A stretch of 64,000 nucleotides of DNA from Regnicoccus_A sp014224355 (GCF_050920705.1 NZ_CP154799.1:682001-746000), one strand, 5' to 3'. Positions 8,029 to 17,480 are shown, counted from the first letter of the stretch. Numbers and translations: made by a program. The notes: a model not told the origin generated them from the letters alone.

Positions 8029-9057
8029 TCAGACGCCGTGGTACTCGCGATACCAGCGGGCAAAATGGCCGATGCCCACCTCCAGCGGTGTGTGGGGCGC
8101 AAATCCGATCCAGGCCTCCAGGGCCGAGGTGTCGGCGGCGGTGGCGGCCACATCGCCGGGCTGCATCGGCTCGAACTGGGGGATGGCCTTCACACCGAGC
8201 GCGTCTTCGAGCACCTCGATGAAACGCAGCAGGGGGGTGGGCTGGCTGTTGCCGATGTTGAACAGCCGGTGGGGAGCCGCCGCCGTGGCCGGATTCGGCT
8301 CCAGTGGATCGAAATCCGGATCAGGGGTCGCCGGCTTGTCGAGGCAGCGGATCACTCCCTCCACGATGTCGTCGATGTAGGTGAAATCACGCTGCATGCG
8401 ACCGTGGTTGAACACCCGGATCGGCTCACCGGCGAGGATCGCTTTGGCGAACAGCATCGGGGCCATATCCGGACGACCCCAGGGGCCATAGACGGTGAAG
8501 AAGCGCAGACCCGTGGCCGGCAGCCCGTAGAGGTGACTGTAGGTGTGGGCCATCAGTTCATTGGCCTTCTTGGTGGCCGCATAAAGGCTCACCGGATGAT
8601 TCACCGGATGCTGCTCCGAAAAAGGCATGAGCCTGTTGCCGCCGTACACCGAGCTGCTGGAGGCATACACCAGGTGCTCCACACCGTGATGGCGGCAACC
8701 CTCGAGGATGTTCCCGAAGCCCACCAGGTTGCTCTGGATGTAGGCCGCCGGGTTCTCGAGCGAGTAGCGGACGCCGGCCTGGGCGGCGAGGTGGATCACG
8801 GCGCGGGGGCGGCTTTCGGCAAAGAGGGTTGAGATTGCATCGCCACTGTCCACATCAAGGTGGTGGAAGCTGAAATGTCCCTGGCTTGATCTGGCAACGA
8901 TCTCGATCCGCTCCAGCCGAGCCTGCTTGAGGGCCGGGTCGTAATAGGGATTGAGGTTGTCAAGACCCACCACACGCTCACCGCGTTCCAGAAGCTTCTG
9001 ACACACGGCGGCACCGATGAAGCCTGGAGCCCCGGTGACGACAACAGCACGATCCAT
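8029..9057 (-). CDS. UDP-glucuronate 4-epimerase-like SDR enzyme
   Basis: 342 residues from the ATG at 9057. An extended SDR fold: cofactor motif GAPGFIG (residues 9-15, with P where most have A), SSSSVYGG with the catalytic serine, and YAATK with Tyr159/Lys163. NLNPYYDPALKQARL and PWGRPDMAP are typical of UDP-glucuronate 4-epimerases, which make UDP-galacturonate for capsule or LPS. It is the last of four nucleotide-sugar genes on this strand, 199 bases after galE, and UDP-glucuronate would come from the ugd product upstream in the same block. A different C4/C5 epimerase specificity cannot be excluded. Confidence 0.85.
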   Translation of the reverse strand: MDRAVVVTGAPGFIGAAVCQKLLERGERVVGLDNLNPYYDPALKQARLERIEIVARSSQGHFSFHHLDVDSGDAISTLFAESRPRAVIHLAAQAGVRYSLENPAAYIQSNLVGFGNILEGCRHHGVEHLVYASSSSVYGGNRLMPFSEQHPVNHPVSLYAATKKANELMAHTYSHLYGLPATGLRFFTVYGPWGRPDMAPMLFAKAILAGEPIRVFNHGRMQRDFTYIDDIVEGVIRCLDKPATPDPDFDPLEPNPATAAAPHRLFNIGNSQPTPLLRFIEVLEDALGVKAIPQFEPMQPGDVAATAADTSALEAWIGFAPHTPLEVGIGHFARWYREYHGV

Positions 9058-9256
9058 CTTCAGACTGACCCCGTTTGGTACTGGCCGAGATGGTGATAAG
9101 GCCTTGCGGCGCTCATTCCTGGCTGATTTGTCTCCCCAAAGCGCAGGTGAGAACTCACCAGGGGCTTGTGGGCAACCCATCTCGAAAGGTGATCGTTCAT
9201 CAGCGACTTCACGCCCAGAGCTTCAGCGACATCGCCGTCTTCGATGAGCATGGCGT

Positions 9257-10300
9257 TCAAGAGATTGACCACTGCAAACAATGCCACTGCCAGGCATGGG
9301 TGATGATCTGCTCCAGATCGGGGAACCTTGGGGTCCAACCAAGCTCCTGCCGGGCCTTTGAAGCACTGGCCACCAAAACAGGAGGATCACCAGGGCGCCG
9401 AAGGGAAGCAGTAGCCTCCAGATGCCGCGGGATGATCTGTCGAGCCTGATCGATGACCTGCTGAACGGAATAGCCCGAGCCATTGCCAAGATTGTAGATT
9501 CTCGGCAGCCACGATGGACTTGACTCAGACCCAAGAATCTGCTTCAGGCCAAGAACGTGGGCATCCGCCAGATCGCAAACGTGGATGTAATCGCGGATGC
9601 AGGTGCCATCCGGAGTGGGGTAGTCGTTGCCATACACCTCAACACCTGAGCGCAGCCCGGCCATCGCCGCCAGCACCAGGGGAATCAGATGGGTTTCCGG
9701 CGTGTGATCCTCCCCCAGATCACCGGCAGGATCAGCACCGGCGGCATTGAAGTAGCGGAAGATCACACTGCGCAACCCATAGGCGGCGCCGAAATCCTTG
9801 AGCAACTGCTCCACCATCCACTTGCTGCGTCCGTAGGGGTTGATCGGCAGCTGGGGGGCGTCTTCGGTGATCGGAACGGTGTCCGGTATCCCGTAAGTGG
9901 CACAGCTGGAGGAGAACACGATCGGGATCGCGGGCCCCGTGCCTGTCCGTACCGGCTCCACCAGGGATTCCAGGAGCGCGAGGGAATCGGCCAGGTTGTT
10001 GCGGTAATACTTGGCTGGGTCCTGGACGGATTCACCCACGTAGGCATAGGCCGCAAAGTGCAGCACCGCATGCACGGGCTCACCTCCGCAGGCGGGATGG
10101 CAGCCGCTCAGCACCTGCTCCAGCAGGGCCCGATCACCCACCTGCCCCACCACCAGCGGCACAGTCAGCACCTCCTCAACGAGGCGACGGTGTCCATGGA
10201 CCAGATTGTCGAGGACGACCAGCCTGAAACCGGCCTGCTGCAGGGCACGGACGGTGTGGCTGCCGATGTAGCCCGCACCACCGGTGACGAGCAGGGTCAA
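9257..10300 (-). CDS. galE: UDP-glucose 4-epimerase (copy 1)
   Basis: 347 residues. NAD-binding GGAGYIG (residues 7-13), SSSCATYG with the catalytic serine, and YGRSK with Tyr156/Lys160, followed by RYFNAAGADPAGDLGEDH and the C-terminal substrate region YGNDYPTPDGTCIRDYIHV. These are GalE hallmarks; the enzyme interconverts UDP-glucose and UDP-galactose. Its start overlaps the uxs stop by 4 bases (10297-10300), so the two are translationally coupled. A second, clearly different GalE is encoded at 62958-63998; this copy resembles the ExoB-like type found in exopolysaccharide clusters. Confidence 0.92.
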   Translation of the reverse strand: MTLLVTGGAGYIGSHTVRALQQAGFRLVVLDNLVHGHRRLVEEVLTVPLVVGQVGDRALLEQVLSGCHPACGGEPVHAVLHFAAYAYVGESVQDPAKYYRNNLADSLALLESLVEPVRTGTGPAIPIVFSSSCATYGIPDTVPITEDAPQLPINPYGRSKWMVEQLLKDFGAAYGLRSVIFRYFNAAGADPAGDLGEDHTPETHLIPLVLAAMAGLRSGVEVYGNDYPTPDGTCIRDYIHVCDLADAHVLGLKQILGSESSPSWLPRIYNLGNGSGYSVQQVIDQARQIIPRHLEATASLRRPGDPPVLVASASKARQELGWTPRFPDLEQIITHAWQWHCLQWSIS

Positions 10301-11247
10301 CGGCCTTGCTCCAGGCAGTTGCGGAAGTAAGCGATGGTGGGACCCAGTCCCTCCTCCAGTGAAACCGTGGGTTCCCAGCCCAGCTCACGCCTGGCCAGAT
10401 CGATCACCGGCTGGCGTTGCAGAGGATCATCCTGAGGCAGTGGCAGGTAGGTGAGGGAGAGACCGGGGTCGATCCGCTCCAGCACCAGCTCCGCCAGCTG
10501 CCGGATCGTGAATTCGCCGGGATTGCCGATGTTGATCGGTCCGGTGTGGTTGCCGTTCATCAGCCGGATGAGCCCCTCTACCAGATCGTCCACATAGCAG
10601 AAGCTGCGGGTCTGGCTTCCATCCCCATAGAGGGTCAACGGCTGGCCCCGCAAGGCCTGCACGATGAAGTTGCTCACAACCCGGCCGTCGTCCGGGAACA
10701 TGCGTGGGCCATAGGTGTTGAAGATCCTGGCCACACGGATCTCCGTGCCGTGCATGCGCATGTAATCGAAGCAGAGGGCTTCGGCAATGCGCTTCCCTTC
10801 GTCGTAGCAGGAGCGGATTCCGATCGGATTGACGCTGCCGCGGTAACTCTCCGGCTGGGGATGCACCTCGGGATCGCCGTACACCTCGCTGGTGCTCGCC
10901 AGCAGCAGCCGCGCTCCGACCCGACTGGCCAGGCCAAGCATGTTGTAAGTGCCAAGAAAGCTGGTCTTGGCCGTCTTGATCGGATTCGACTGGTAATGCC
11001 TGGGTGAAGCCGGACAAGCCAGATGCCAGATCCGATCCACCTCGAGCCGGATCGGTTCAGTGACGTCGTGGCGGATCAGCTCAAAGCGGGGATGGCCGAT
11101 CCAGCGGGCCACATTGGCTTTGCTGCCGGTGTAATAGTTGTCAAGGCAGATCACCTCCTCCCCGGCCTCCATCAGCCTGTCGACGAGGGTGGAGCCCACG
11201 AAGCCGGCACCGCCGGTGACAAGATTGCGCAGGGAGGATGGATCCAT
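10297..11247 (-). CDS. UDP-glucuronate decarboxylase (UDP-xylose synthase)
   Basis: 316 residues. GGAGFVG (residues 12-18), HLACPASPRHYQSNP, STSEVYGDP and Tyr148/Lys152 in CYDEGKR are the strongly conserved marks of UXS enzymes, which convert UDP-glucuronate to UDP-xylose. RIFNTYGPRM and the end region QDDPLQRQPVIDLA also match. It starts 4 bases after ugd and overlaps galE by 4 bases, so ugd supplies its substrate within one transcript. The product likely enters extracellular polysaccharide. Confidence 0.94.
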   Translation of the reverse strand: MDPSSLRNLVTGGAGFVGSTLVDRLMEAGEEVICLDNYYTGSKANVARWIGHPRFELIRHDVTEPIRLEVDRIWHLACPASPRHYQSNPIKTAKTSFLGTYNMLGLASRVGARLLLASTSEVYGDPEVHPQPESYRGSVNPIGIRSCYDEGKRIAEALCFDYMRMHGTEIRVARIFNTYGPRMFPDDGRVVSNFIVQALRGQPLTLYGDGSQTRSFCYVDDLVEGLIRLMNGNHTGPINIGNPGEFTIRQLAELVLERIDPGLSLTYLPLPQDDPLQRQPVIDLARRELGWEPTVSLEEGLGPTIAYFRNCLEQGR

Positions 11248-11251
11248 GGGT

Positions 11252-12655
11252 TCAGCCTTCCCCTACAAGCCAGACCCTAAGCCCGGCCGCCCGGGCGGCT
11301 TCAGCATCAGTCACCCCGCGCACATCGAACAACCAGGCGGGTCGACGCATGCACGCGACGATCGCAGTCCAGTCGAGTTCAGCGAACTGGTGCCATTCCG
11401 TGAGCACGATCACCGCATCGGCACCCTCCACGGCATCCAGCACGCCGGCGGCAGGCTGCCAGCTTCCTTCATCAGCCAGGCCCAGCCGGGAAGCGGCGGC
11501 CTCACGGCCCAGGTCCGCGGCCACCTGATCGGGTCCCACCTTCGGGTCATGAATCGCCAGGTGAGCCCCCTCTTCCAACAAGTCACGGCAGATACCAATG
11601 GCCGGAGATTCACGGGTGTCGTTGGTATCGGCCTTGAAGGCGAACCCCAGCACCGCCAGGCGCTTGCCGCTCACTGTGCCGAACAGCCGACTCACCACCA
11701 GCCTGGCGATGCGCTGCTGCTGCCAGCTGTTGAGATCCACCACCTGCTCCCAGTACTGGGCGGCCTGCTCCAGGCCGTAGTGCCGGCAGAGATACACCAG
11801 GTTGAGGATATCCTTACGAAAGCAACTGCCACCGAAACCTGGGCCAGCGGAGAGGAACCTCGGCCCCAGACGCGAATCGGCCCCGATGGCCCGAGCCACT
11901 TCCTTCACATCAGCACCCGTTGCCTCACAGAGGGCACCAATGGCATTGATCGAGGAGATGCGCTGGGCCAGAAAGGCATTGGCCGTGAGCTTGGAGAGCT
12001 CACTGCTCCAGAGGTTGGTGCGCAGAATTCGCTCAGGGCTGACCCACTTGGAGTAGATCTCCACCAGGGCATCAATCGCATTCGCATCATCCCCGCCGAT
12101 GAGCACACGATCGGGATCCTCGAGATCGGAGATGGCAGTTCCTTCTGCCAGAAACTCAGGGTTGGAGAGCACAGAGAATGTCTTGCTTTCTGCTTCGGAA
12201 CCGTCCTGAGAAGCTAAAAGAATGGACTGAATGGTTTCAGCCGTGCGCACAGGAAGGGTACTTTTCTCCACCACGATCGTGTGGCCCATGGCCTGGGCAG
12301 CCACCTGGCGGGCGGAGGCCTCGATCCAACGCAGATCGGAGGCCTGCCCGGCCCCGAGACCGCGCCTCTTGGTGGGGGTGTTCACCGAAAGAAAGACCAT
12401 ATCGGCCGCCGCAATCGCTCCGTCCACCTCGGTGGTGAAGTGAAGATTGCGGCCTCGGCAGCGAGCCACAACATCTGCAAGGCCTGGCTCATAGACAGGA
12501 AGCTTGCTCAGATCGGCATCGTTCCAGGCAGCGATCCGCTCGGCATTGAGATCAACCAGGGTGACCTGAATGTGGGGGCAGCGGTCGGCCATCACCGCCA
12601 TGGTGGGCCCGCCCACATAACCGGCGCCGATGCAGCAAATGGTCCGGACAGTCAT
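11252..12655 (-). CDS. ugd: UDP-glucose 6-dehydrogenase, animal-like type
   Basis: 467 residues from the ATG at 12655. NAD motif GAGYVGGPT near the start, the catalytic cysteine in GPGFGGSCF (Cys278), followed by RKDILNLVYLC, and GFAFKADTNDTRESPA in the third domain. RKDILNLVYLC and the overall length resemble the animal/plant type UGDH more than the short bacterial Ugd. It oxidises UDP-glucose to UDP-glucuronate using two NAD+. First gene of the minus-strand nucleotide-sugar block; its upstream neighbour hisS ends 43 bases away. Confidence 0.94.
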   Translation of the reverse strand: MTVRTICCIGAGYVGGPTMAVMADRCPHIQVTLVDLNAERIAAWNDADLSKLPVYEPGLADVVARCRGRNLHFTTEVDGAIAAADMVFLSVNTPTKRRGLGAGQASDLRWIEASARQVAAQAMGHTIVVEKSTLPVRTAETIQSILLASQDGSEAESKTFSVLSNPEFLAEGTAISDLEDPDRVLIGGDDANAIDALVEIYSKWVSPERILRTNLWSSELSKLTANAFLAQRISSINAIGALCEATGADVKEVARAIGADSRLGPRFLSAGPGFGGSCFRKDILNLVYLCRHYGLEQAAQYWEQVVDLNSWQQQRIARLVVSRLFGTVSGKRLAVLGFAFKADTNDTRESPAIGICRDLLEEGAHLAIHDPKVGPDQVAADLGREAAASRLGLADEGSWQPAAGVLDAVEGADAVIVLTEWHQFAELDWTAIVACMRRPAWLFDVRGVTDAEAARAAGLRVWLVGEG

Positions 12656-12698
12656 CACAGAGCTGGATGAGGCAAGGGACGGGGGTCCGTAGAGCATC

Positions 12699-13994
12699 TC
12701 ATGGTGATTGAAGCGTCAGGCGTCGGAGCAGCTCCTCCGCTCCCAGGCGCTCTTCGGCCGGATCGCCTCGACGGCGCAGGTCCTTGAGCACCACAAGCCC
12801 CTCCTCGGCCTCCCCCTCGCCGATCACCACGGCCCAGGGGGCTCCGGAGCGATCGGCACGCTTGAGCTGCTTGCCGAAGGCGGCACCGGTGAGATCGAGC
12901 TCCACCATGCGGCCGGCCTGACGCAGCTGGCGGGAGAGCACCAGGGCCTGGCGTTCAGCCTGCTCGCCTCGGCTGACCAGGTACACATCAGGGGATCGTG
13001 TGGGGAGGGTGAATCCGCCGGCGGACTGGGCCTGGGCCAGCAGCAGCACCAGCCGCTCGAGGCCGATCGCCCAGCCGATCGCCGCCGTGGGCGCACCGCC
13101 CAGTTGCTCGATCAGGCCGTCGTAGCGACCGCCGCCGCAGACGGTGGCCTGGGCCCCGAGCTGGCTGCTGGTGATCTCGAAGGCGGTGTGGGTGTAGTAG
13201 TCGAGGCCGCGCACGAGGCGGGGATTGAGCTGGTAAGGAATGTCCAGCGCGTTGAGGCAACGGCGCACAGCCTCGAAACGCTCGCGGCTGGCGTCGCTCA
13301 GGCTGTCGATCAGCAGCGGAGCCTCAGCCAGCACCGCCTGGGTGTCGGGGTTCTTGCTGTCGAGAACGCGTAGGGGATTGGTGCTGATCCGCTCCTGGGA
13401 GTCCCCGTCGAGCAGATCGCGCCGCTCCTGCAGCCAGCTCACCAGGGTGGTGCGGTAGGCGGCGCGGTCAGCAGGATCGCCGAGGGAATTGAGCTCCAGC
13501 GCCAGGCCCCCGACCCCCAGCTCACGAAGCAGATCCCAGGCGATCGCGATCGCCTCGGCGTCGCTGCGGGGGTCGGCGAAGCCGAGCAGCTCGATCCCCA
13601 CCTGATGAAACTGGCGCTGCCGGCCGGCCTGGGGGCGCTCGTAGCGGAACATCGGGCCCGTGTACCAGAGCCGCTGGGCCCCCTGGCCGAGAAGGCCATG
13701 CTGCAGGGCGGCGCGCACCACCGACGCGGTGCCCTCGGGACGCAGGGTGCAGCTGCGCTCGCCCCGATCGAGGAAGGTGTACATCTCCTTGCCCACCACA
13801 TCGGTGGCTTCACCGATGCCGCGGGCGAACAGCTCGGTGACCTCCAGCAGGGGTGTGCGGATCTCCCGCAGGGCAGCGCACTCGAACTGGCTGCGGACCG
13901 TGGCTTCGATCCGCTGCCACAGGGGCATCTGCTCCGGGAGCAGATCCACCATGCCCCGAAGGCTCTGCAGCTTCTCCACGCCCGCGTTGCTCAC
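12699..13994 (-). CDS. hisS: Histidine--tRNA ligase
   Basis: 431 residues from a GTG at 13994, just before LQSLRGMVDLLPEQ, where family members begin; the frame is open to 14075 but that part has no similarity. Class II motifs are visible: motif 2 region MFRYERPQAGRQRQFHQ, the histidine-specific LVRGLDYYTHTAFEI, and motif 3 AAIGWAIGLERL. The C-terminal anticodon-binding domain follows. Length is normal. It is 35 bases downstream of queE and could be co-transcribed with it. Confidence 0.95.
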   Translation of the reverse strand: MSNAGVEKLQSLRGMVDLLPEQMPLWQRIEATVRSQFECAALREIRTPLLEVTELFARGIGEATDVVGKEMYTFLDRGERSCTLRPEGTASVVRAALQHGLLGQGAQRLWYTGPMFRYERPQAGRQRQFHQVGIELLGFADPRSDAEAIAIAWDLLRELGVGGLALELNSLGDPADRAAYRTTLVSWLQERRDLLDGDSQERISTNPLRVLDSKNPDTQAVLAEAPLLIDSLSDASRERFEAVRRCLNALDIPYQLNPRLVRGLDYYTHTAFEITSSQLGAQATVCGGGRYDGLIEQLGGAPTAAIGWAIGLERLVLLLAQAQSAGGFTLPTRSPDVYLVSRGEQAERQALVLSRQLRQAGRMVELDLTGAAFGKQLKRADRSGAPWAVVIGEGEAEEGLVVLKDLRRRGDPAEERLGAEELLRRLTLQSP

Positions 13995-14029
13995 TCGCTC
14001 ACAGTTTGCGGGATCGCTGGAGCCGGCCT

Positions 14030-14695
14030 TCAGCGCAGCCCCAGCCATTTGTGGGTCTGCAGGCTGAGGCGCCAACCGCCGTGACGGCGCACGTGGTTCA
14101 CCGCCAGCTCCTGCCCCAGCTCGCTTCCGGCAGCGGGCTGCAGCAACAGCACCGGCGGCGGCAGCGGCGACTCCCGGCGCAGGGCCAAAGCGGCTGAGGC
14201 CATGGCCTCAGCGAAGGCCAGATCAGCCCTCTCGTGGATCACCACCTTCAGCTCATGGCAGGCGGCCAGAAGCTCGGCAGTGGCCGGCCGGTGGCGCTTG
14301 GGCGAGAGGGTGATCCACTCGAAGCGGCCGGAGAGCGGGTCGACGCCGCTGGTTTCCAGGTGCAGGGGGAGCTGGGGAGCTGCCTGGCCCAGGGCCTCAC
14401 ACAAACCATCGAGGTTTTGGTGCAGAGGTTCACCTCCGGTGATCACCACGAAAGCGGCACCGGCAGCAGCAGCAGCCGCGGTGTCCACCGCCAGATCCTG
14501 GAAGTGACGGTGGGGATGGGCGGCCGCCGGCCAGGAGTGCTTGGTGTCACACCAGCTGCAGCCCACCGAGCAGCCGGCCAGCCGGATGAAGAAGGCGCTG
14601 CGGCCAGCGTGCACTCCCTCACCCTGAAGGGAGTGGAAGGTTTCCACCACCGGGAGTCCGGCTGGGGGCACGGCCACGGCGCAAACGAAACTCAC
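14030..14695 (-). CDS. queE: 7-carboxy-7-deazaguanine synthase
   Basis: 221 residues from a GTG at 14695. Radical SAM cluster CSVGCSWCD gives a CX3CX2C motif (Cys42, 46, 49), preceded by SLQGEGVHAGRSAFFIRLAGC and followed by VITGGEPLHQN, as in QueE. The enzyme makes the 7-deazaguanine core of queuosine. The C-terminal part is slightly short but contains VLLLQPAAGSE. The frame is open upstream to 14812, but without similarity. A decayed antitoxin lies just upstream on the same strand. Confidence 0.92.
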   Translation of the reverse strand: MSFVCAVAVPPAGLPVVETFHSLQGEGVHAGRSAFFIRLAGCSVGCSWCDTKHSWPAAAHPHRHFQDLAVDTAAAAAAGAAFVVITGGEPLHQNLDGLCEALGQAAPQLPLHLETSGVDPLSGRFEWITLSPKRHRPATAELLAACHELKVVIHERADLAFAEAMASAALALRRESPLPPPVLLLQPAAGSELGQELAVNHVRRHGGWRLSLQTHKWLGLR

Positions 14696-14718
14696 CCTAG
14701 GAAGCGAAGACCGGACGC

Positions 14719-15057
14719 TCAGCGGCAGAACGAAAGGCTTCGATCCCCGCACGGGCGCCCCGTTCGCCTCAACCCCCGCTGCAGGCATCGGCCTGGAGGA
14801 GCTCCAGGACAAGCCCCGCCAAGCGCCACCAGAGCGATTCCAGCTTTGCCGCTGGATGTGTCGCAGCGGAACAACGGCAGCCCTGCTCCATCCACTGTCA
14901 CCCCATTGCTGGCGGGTGGCGCAGACCCTGATGTGCCGCCACGGAGCCCCTGACGGATGTAATCAGCCACTAGCTCCTAGAGCGTGCGGCCCTGCTGCAG
15001 GGCCCGTTGCTTGACCTGGTGCACGAGATGATCCGGCAGATCCAAGGTCGTTTTCAT
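14719..15057 (-). pseudogene. VapB-type antitoxin remnant with in-frame TAG
   Basis: From an ATG at 15057 the minus strand encodes MKTTLDLPDHLVHQVKQRAL then QQGRTL, the ribbon-helix-helix start of VapB antitoxins. A TAG at 14977-14979 interrupts it. The same frame then continues ELVADYIRQGL, the expected second helix, and later LPLFRC, the family's C-terminal signature, before running on to 14719 without similarity. The stop replaces the position where relatives usually have a lysine (AAG to TAG is one change). No VapC PIN-domain gene lies downstream; queE follows instead. This 480-base stretch between pyrG and queE holds no other gene I can support. Confidence 0.75.
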
Positions 15058-15176
15058 CAGACCTGCTTGCCGGCTCACCAGCTTACTGGGTATCCAGCAA
15101 ATGCATCCGCCCAGTGTCCCTTGAACTCAACGGGAGGCAGCGCGCAGGCGAGCACCCGCTCCATCCAGGCGGTTGC

Positions 15177-16844
15177 TCAGGCCCGCACGGGCACATCATC
15201 GGGAACGGCTTTGGCCTGCTGCTCCTGGCCGTTGGCGCTGAACTCGCCCCGCTGCCCCTGAGCAGCCTCGATCAACCCGCGGAACAGTGGATGGGGCTTG
15301 CCGGGCCTGGAGAGGAATTCCGGGTGGTACTGGCAGGCCGCGAAGAAGGGGTGATCCTCCCGCTCGATCAGCTCCACCAACCGCCCGTCGGGAGAGGTGC
15401 CGCTGATCGTGTAGCCCCCCGCCTGAAAGAGGTTGCGGTAGGCGTTGTTGAACTCATAGCGGTGGCGGTGACGCTCGTAGACCACCTCCTCGCCGTACAG
15501 GCGAGCAGCGATGGTTCCCGCAGCGAGGCGACAGGGGTAGACCCCGAGGCGCATCGTGCCGCCCAGGTCGATCACATCCTGCTGTTCGGGCAGCAGGTGA
15601 ATCACGGGGTGGAGGCTGTCGGCATCCAGCTCGGCGCTGGTGGCGCCCGCCAGGCCGGCCAGGTTACGGGCCCACTCGATCACGGCGCACTGCATGCCCA
15701 GGCAGAGCCCCAGGAAGGGCACCCGCTCCTCGCGGGCCCAGCGGATCGCCGCCACCTTGCCATCCACGCCCCGATGCCCGAAACCGCCCGGCACCACCAC
15801 GGCATCCATGCCGCGCAGCAGCGCTTCAGCCCCCTGGGTCTCGATCTGCTCGGCGGAGATCCAGTGCAGATCCAGCGAGGCATCCCGGTCGATGCAGGCA
15901 TGGCGCAGGGCCTCCACCACCGAGAGGTAGGCGTCGTTGAGCTGCACGTACTTGCCCACCAGGGCCACCTTCACCGCCGCGCCGGGATTGCGCAGCCTCT
16001 GCACCAGGGCCTCCCAGCGCTCCATGTCGCTGTCGCGATCCTCCAGGCCGAACACCTGCAGCACCTGACGGCAGAGTCCTTCCTCTTCCAGCGCGATCGG
16101 CACCGCATAGATGCTGTCAGCGTCGCGGGCGGGAATCACCGCCTCGCGGCGGACGCCGCAGAAGCCCCCGATCTTGGCCTTGAGCTCCTCGCTGATCGGC
16201 CGGTCGCAGCGGCAGACCAGCAGATCGGGCTGGATGCCGATCGAGCGCAGCTCCTTGACCGAGTGCTGGGTGGGCTTGGTCTTGATCTCGCCGGAGGTGC
16301 CGATGTAAGGGAGCAGGGTGACGTGGACGTAGGCCAGGTCGCAGCGGCCCACGTCGCCGCGGAACTCGCGGATGGCCTCCAGGAAGGGCAGGGACTCGAT
16401 ATCCCCCACCGTGCCGCCGATCTCGGTGATCACCACATCGACGCCGCTGTCGGAGGCCACCCGGTGGATGCGCTCGCGGATCTCACCGGTGATGTGGGGA
16501 ATCACCTGCACCGTGCCGCCGTTGTAATCGCCGCGGCGTTCCTTGTTGATCACCGCCTGGTAGATCGAGCCGGTGGTCACGCTGTTCAGGCGCGACATGG
16601 CGGTGTCGGTGAATCGCTCGTAATGGCCCAGGTCGAGATCCGTCTCGGCGCCGTCCTGGGTGACGAACACCTCGCCGTGCTGGTACGGGCTCATCGTGCC
16701 CGGGTCCACGTTGAGGTAGGGATCGAGCTTGAGGATCGAAACGCTGTAGCCCCTTGATTTGAGCAGCCGCCCGAGGCTCGCCGCCACGATCCCCTTGCCG
16801 ATGCTCGACACCACCCCCCCGGTCACGAAGACGAATTTCGCCAT
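15177..16844 (-). CDS. pyrG: CTP synthase
   Basis: 555 residues from the ATG at 16844, which begins MAKFVFVTGGVVSSIGKG, the canonical start; the open frame to 16871 adds an unlikely leader. The N-terminal synthetase domain has LKLDPYLNVDPGTMSPYQHGE; the C-terminal class I glutaminase domain has the nucleophile in PFLGLCLGMQ and the His/Glu pair in QYHPEF. It converts UTP to CTP with glutamine nitrogen. Normal length. Upstream, 50 bases away, is dps. Confidence 0.97.
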   Translation of the reverse strand: MAKFVFVTGGVVSSIGKGIVAASLGRLLKSRGYSVSILKLDPYLNVDPGTMSPYQHGEVFVTQDGAETDLDLGHYERFTDTAMSRLNSVTTGSIYQAVINKERRGDYNGGTVQVIPHITGEIRERIHRVASDSGVDVVITEIGGTVGDIESLPFLEAIREFRGDVGRCDLAYVHVTLLPYIGTSGEIKTKPTQHSVKELRSIGIQPDLLVCRCDRPISEELKAKIGGFCGVRREAVIPARDADSIYAVPIALEEEGLCRQVLQVFGLEDRDSDMERWEALVQRLRNPGAAVKVALVGKYVQLNDAYLSVVEALRHACIDRDASLDLHWISAEQIETQGAEALLRGMDAVVVPGGFGHRGVDGKVAAIRWAREERVPFLGLCLGMQCAVIEWARNLAGLAGATSAELDADSLHPVIHLLPEQQDVIDLGGTMRLGVYPCRLAAGTIAARLYGEEVVYERHRHRYEFNNAYRNLFQAGGYTISGTSPDGRLVELIEREDHPFFAACQYHPEFLSRPGKPHPLFRGLIEAAQGQRGEFSANGQEQQAKAVPDDVPVRA

Positions 16845-16894
16845 GGGCGGAGGGCGGACATCGGCGGACACATCAATCTATCCAGCCCGCCCGA

Positions 16895-17392
16895 TCAGGC
16901 ATCCAGCAGGCTGCGCAGCATCCAGGCGGTTTTCTCGTGGATCTGCAACCGCTGGGTGAGCAGGTCGGCGGTGGGCTCGTCTCCGGCCTCCGCCACCAGG
17001 GGGAAGAGGCTGCGGGCGGTGCGGGCCACGGCCTCATGGCCCATCACCAGCTCACGCACCATCTCAAGGGCCGGGGGCTGACCCTGGGTTTCGGAAATCG
17101 AGGAGAGGGCGGCGAAACGGCCGCCGCCGAAGGGGGCCGGACAGCCCAGGGCCCGGATTCGCTCGGCGATCACGTCGAGGGCCGTCCAGAGCTCGGTGTA
17201 CTGCTCCATGAACATCAGGTGCAGCGTGTTGAACATCGGACCGGTCACGTTCCAGTGGAAGCCGTGGGTCTTGCCGTAGAGCACGTAGCTGTCGGCCAGG
17301 ACCCGGCCCAGACCTGCCGCGATCTGCTCGCGCTGGTCATCGGAGATGCCGATGTCGATCGGAGGGGCGGTGACGGCAGAGGAGTTGCTCAC
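16895..17392 (-). CDS. Dps-family ferritin-like protein
   Basis: 165 residues from a GTG at 17392. The four-helix-bundle signature SYVLYGKTHGFHWNVTGPMF contains the ferroxidase histidine and aspartate/glutamate pattern of Dps, followed by LMFMEQYTELWTALDVIAERI. Dps dodecamers oxidise and store iron and protect DNA during oxidative stress. The frame is open upstream to 17644 but without similarity. It stands alone, between pyrG and the sigma factor. Which of the several cyanobacterial Dps types this is cannot be told. Confidence 0.9.
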   Translation of the reverse strand: MSNSSAVTAPPIDIGISDDQREQIAAGLGRVLADSYVLYGKTHGFHWNVTGPMFNTLHLMFMEQYTELWTALDVIAERIRALGCPAPFGGGRFAALSSISETQGQPPALEMVRELVMGHEAVARTARSLFPLVAEAGDEPTADLLTQRLQIHEKTAWMLRSLLDA

Positions 17393-17480
17393 GGAAAACA
17401 AAGCGGAGTGATTCCGGTTTAGCCCAATGCCGCGGCAGGCGTCCAGGGGGGGCTTTCCGTATGGCGTGTGCAGGAGCGCC

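Noticed and set aside
14030..14719. VapC toxin downstream of the VapB relic
   Set aside because: The next gene is queE, and no PIN-domain pattern of acidic residues is visible in any frame between them.
15114..16757. 547-residue open frame on the plus strand opposite pyrG
   Set aside because: It is exactly antisense to a well-conserved gene, rich in Gly/His/Gln, and has no domain.
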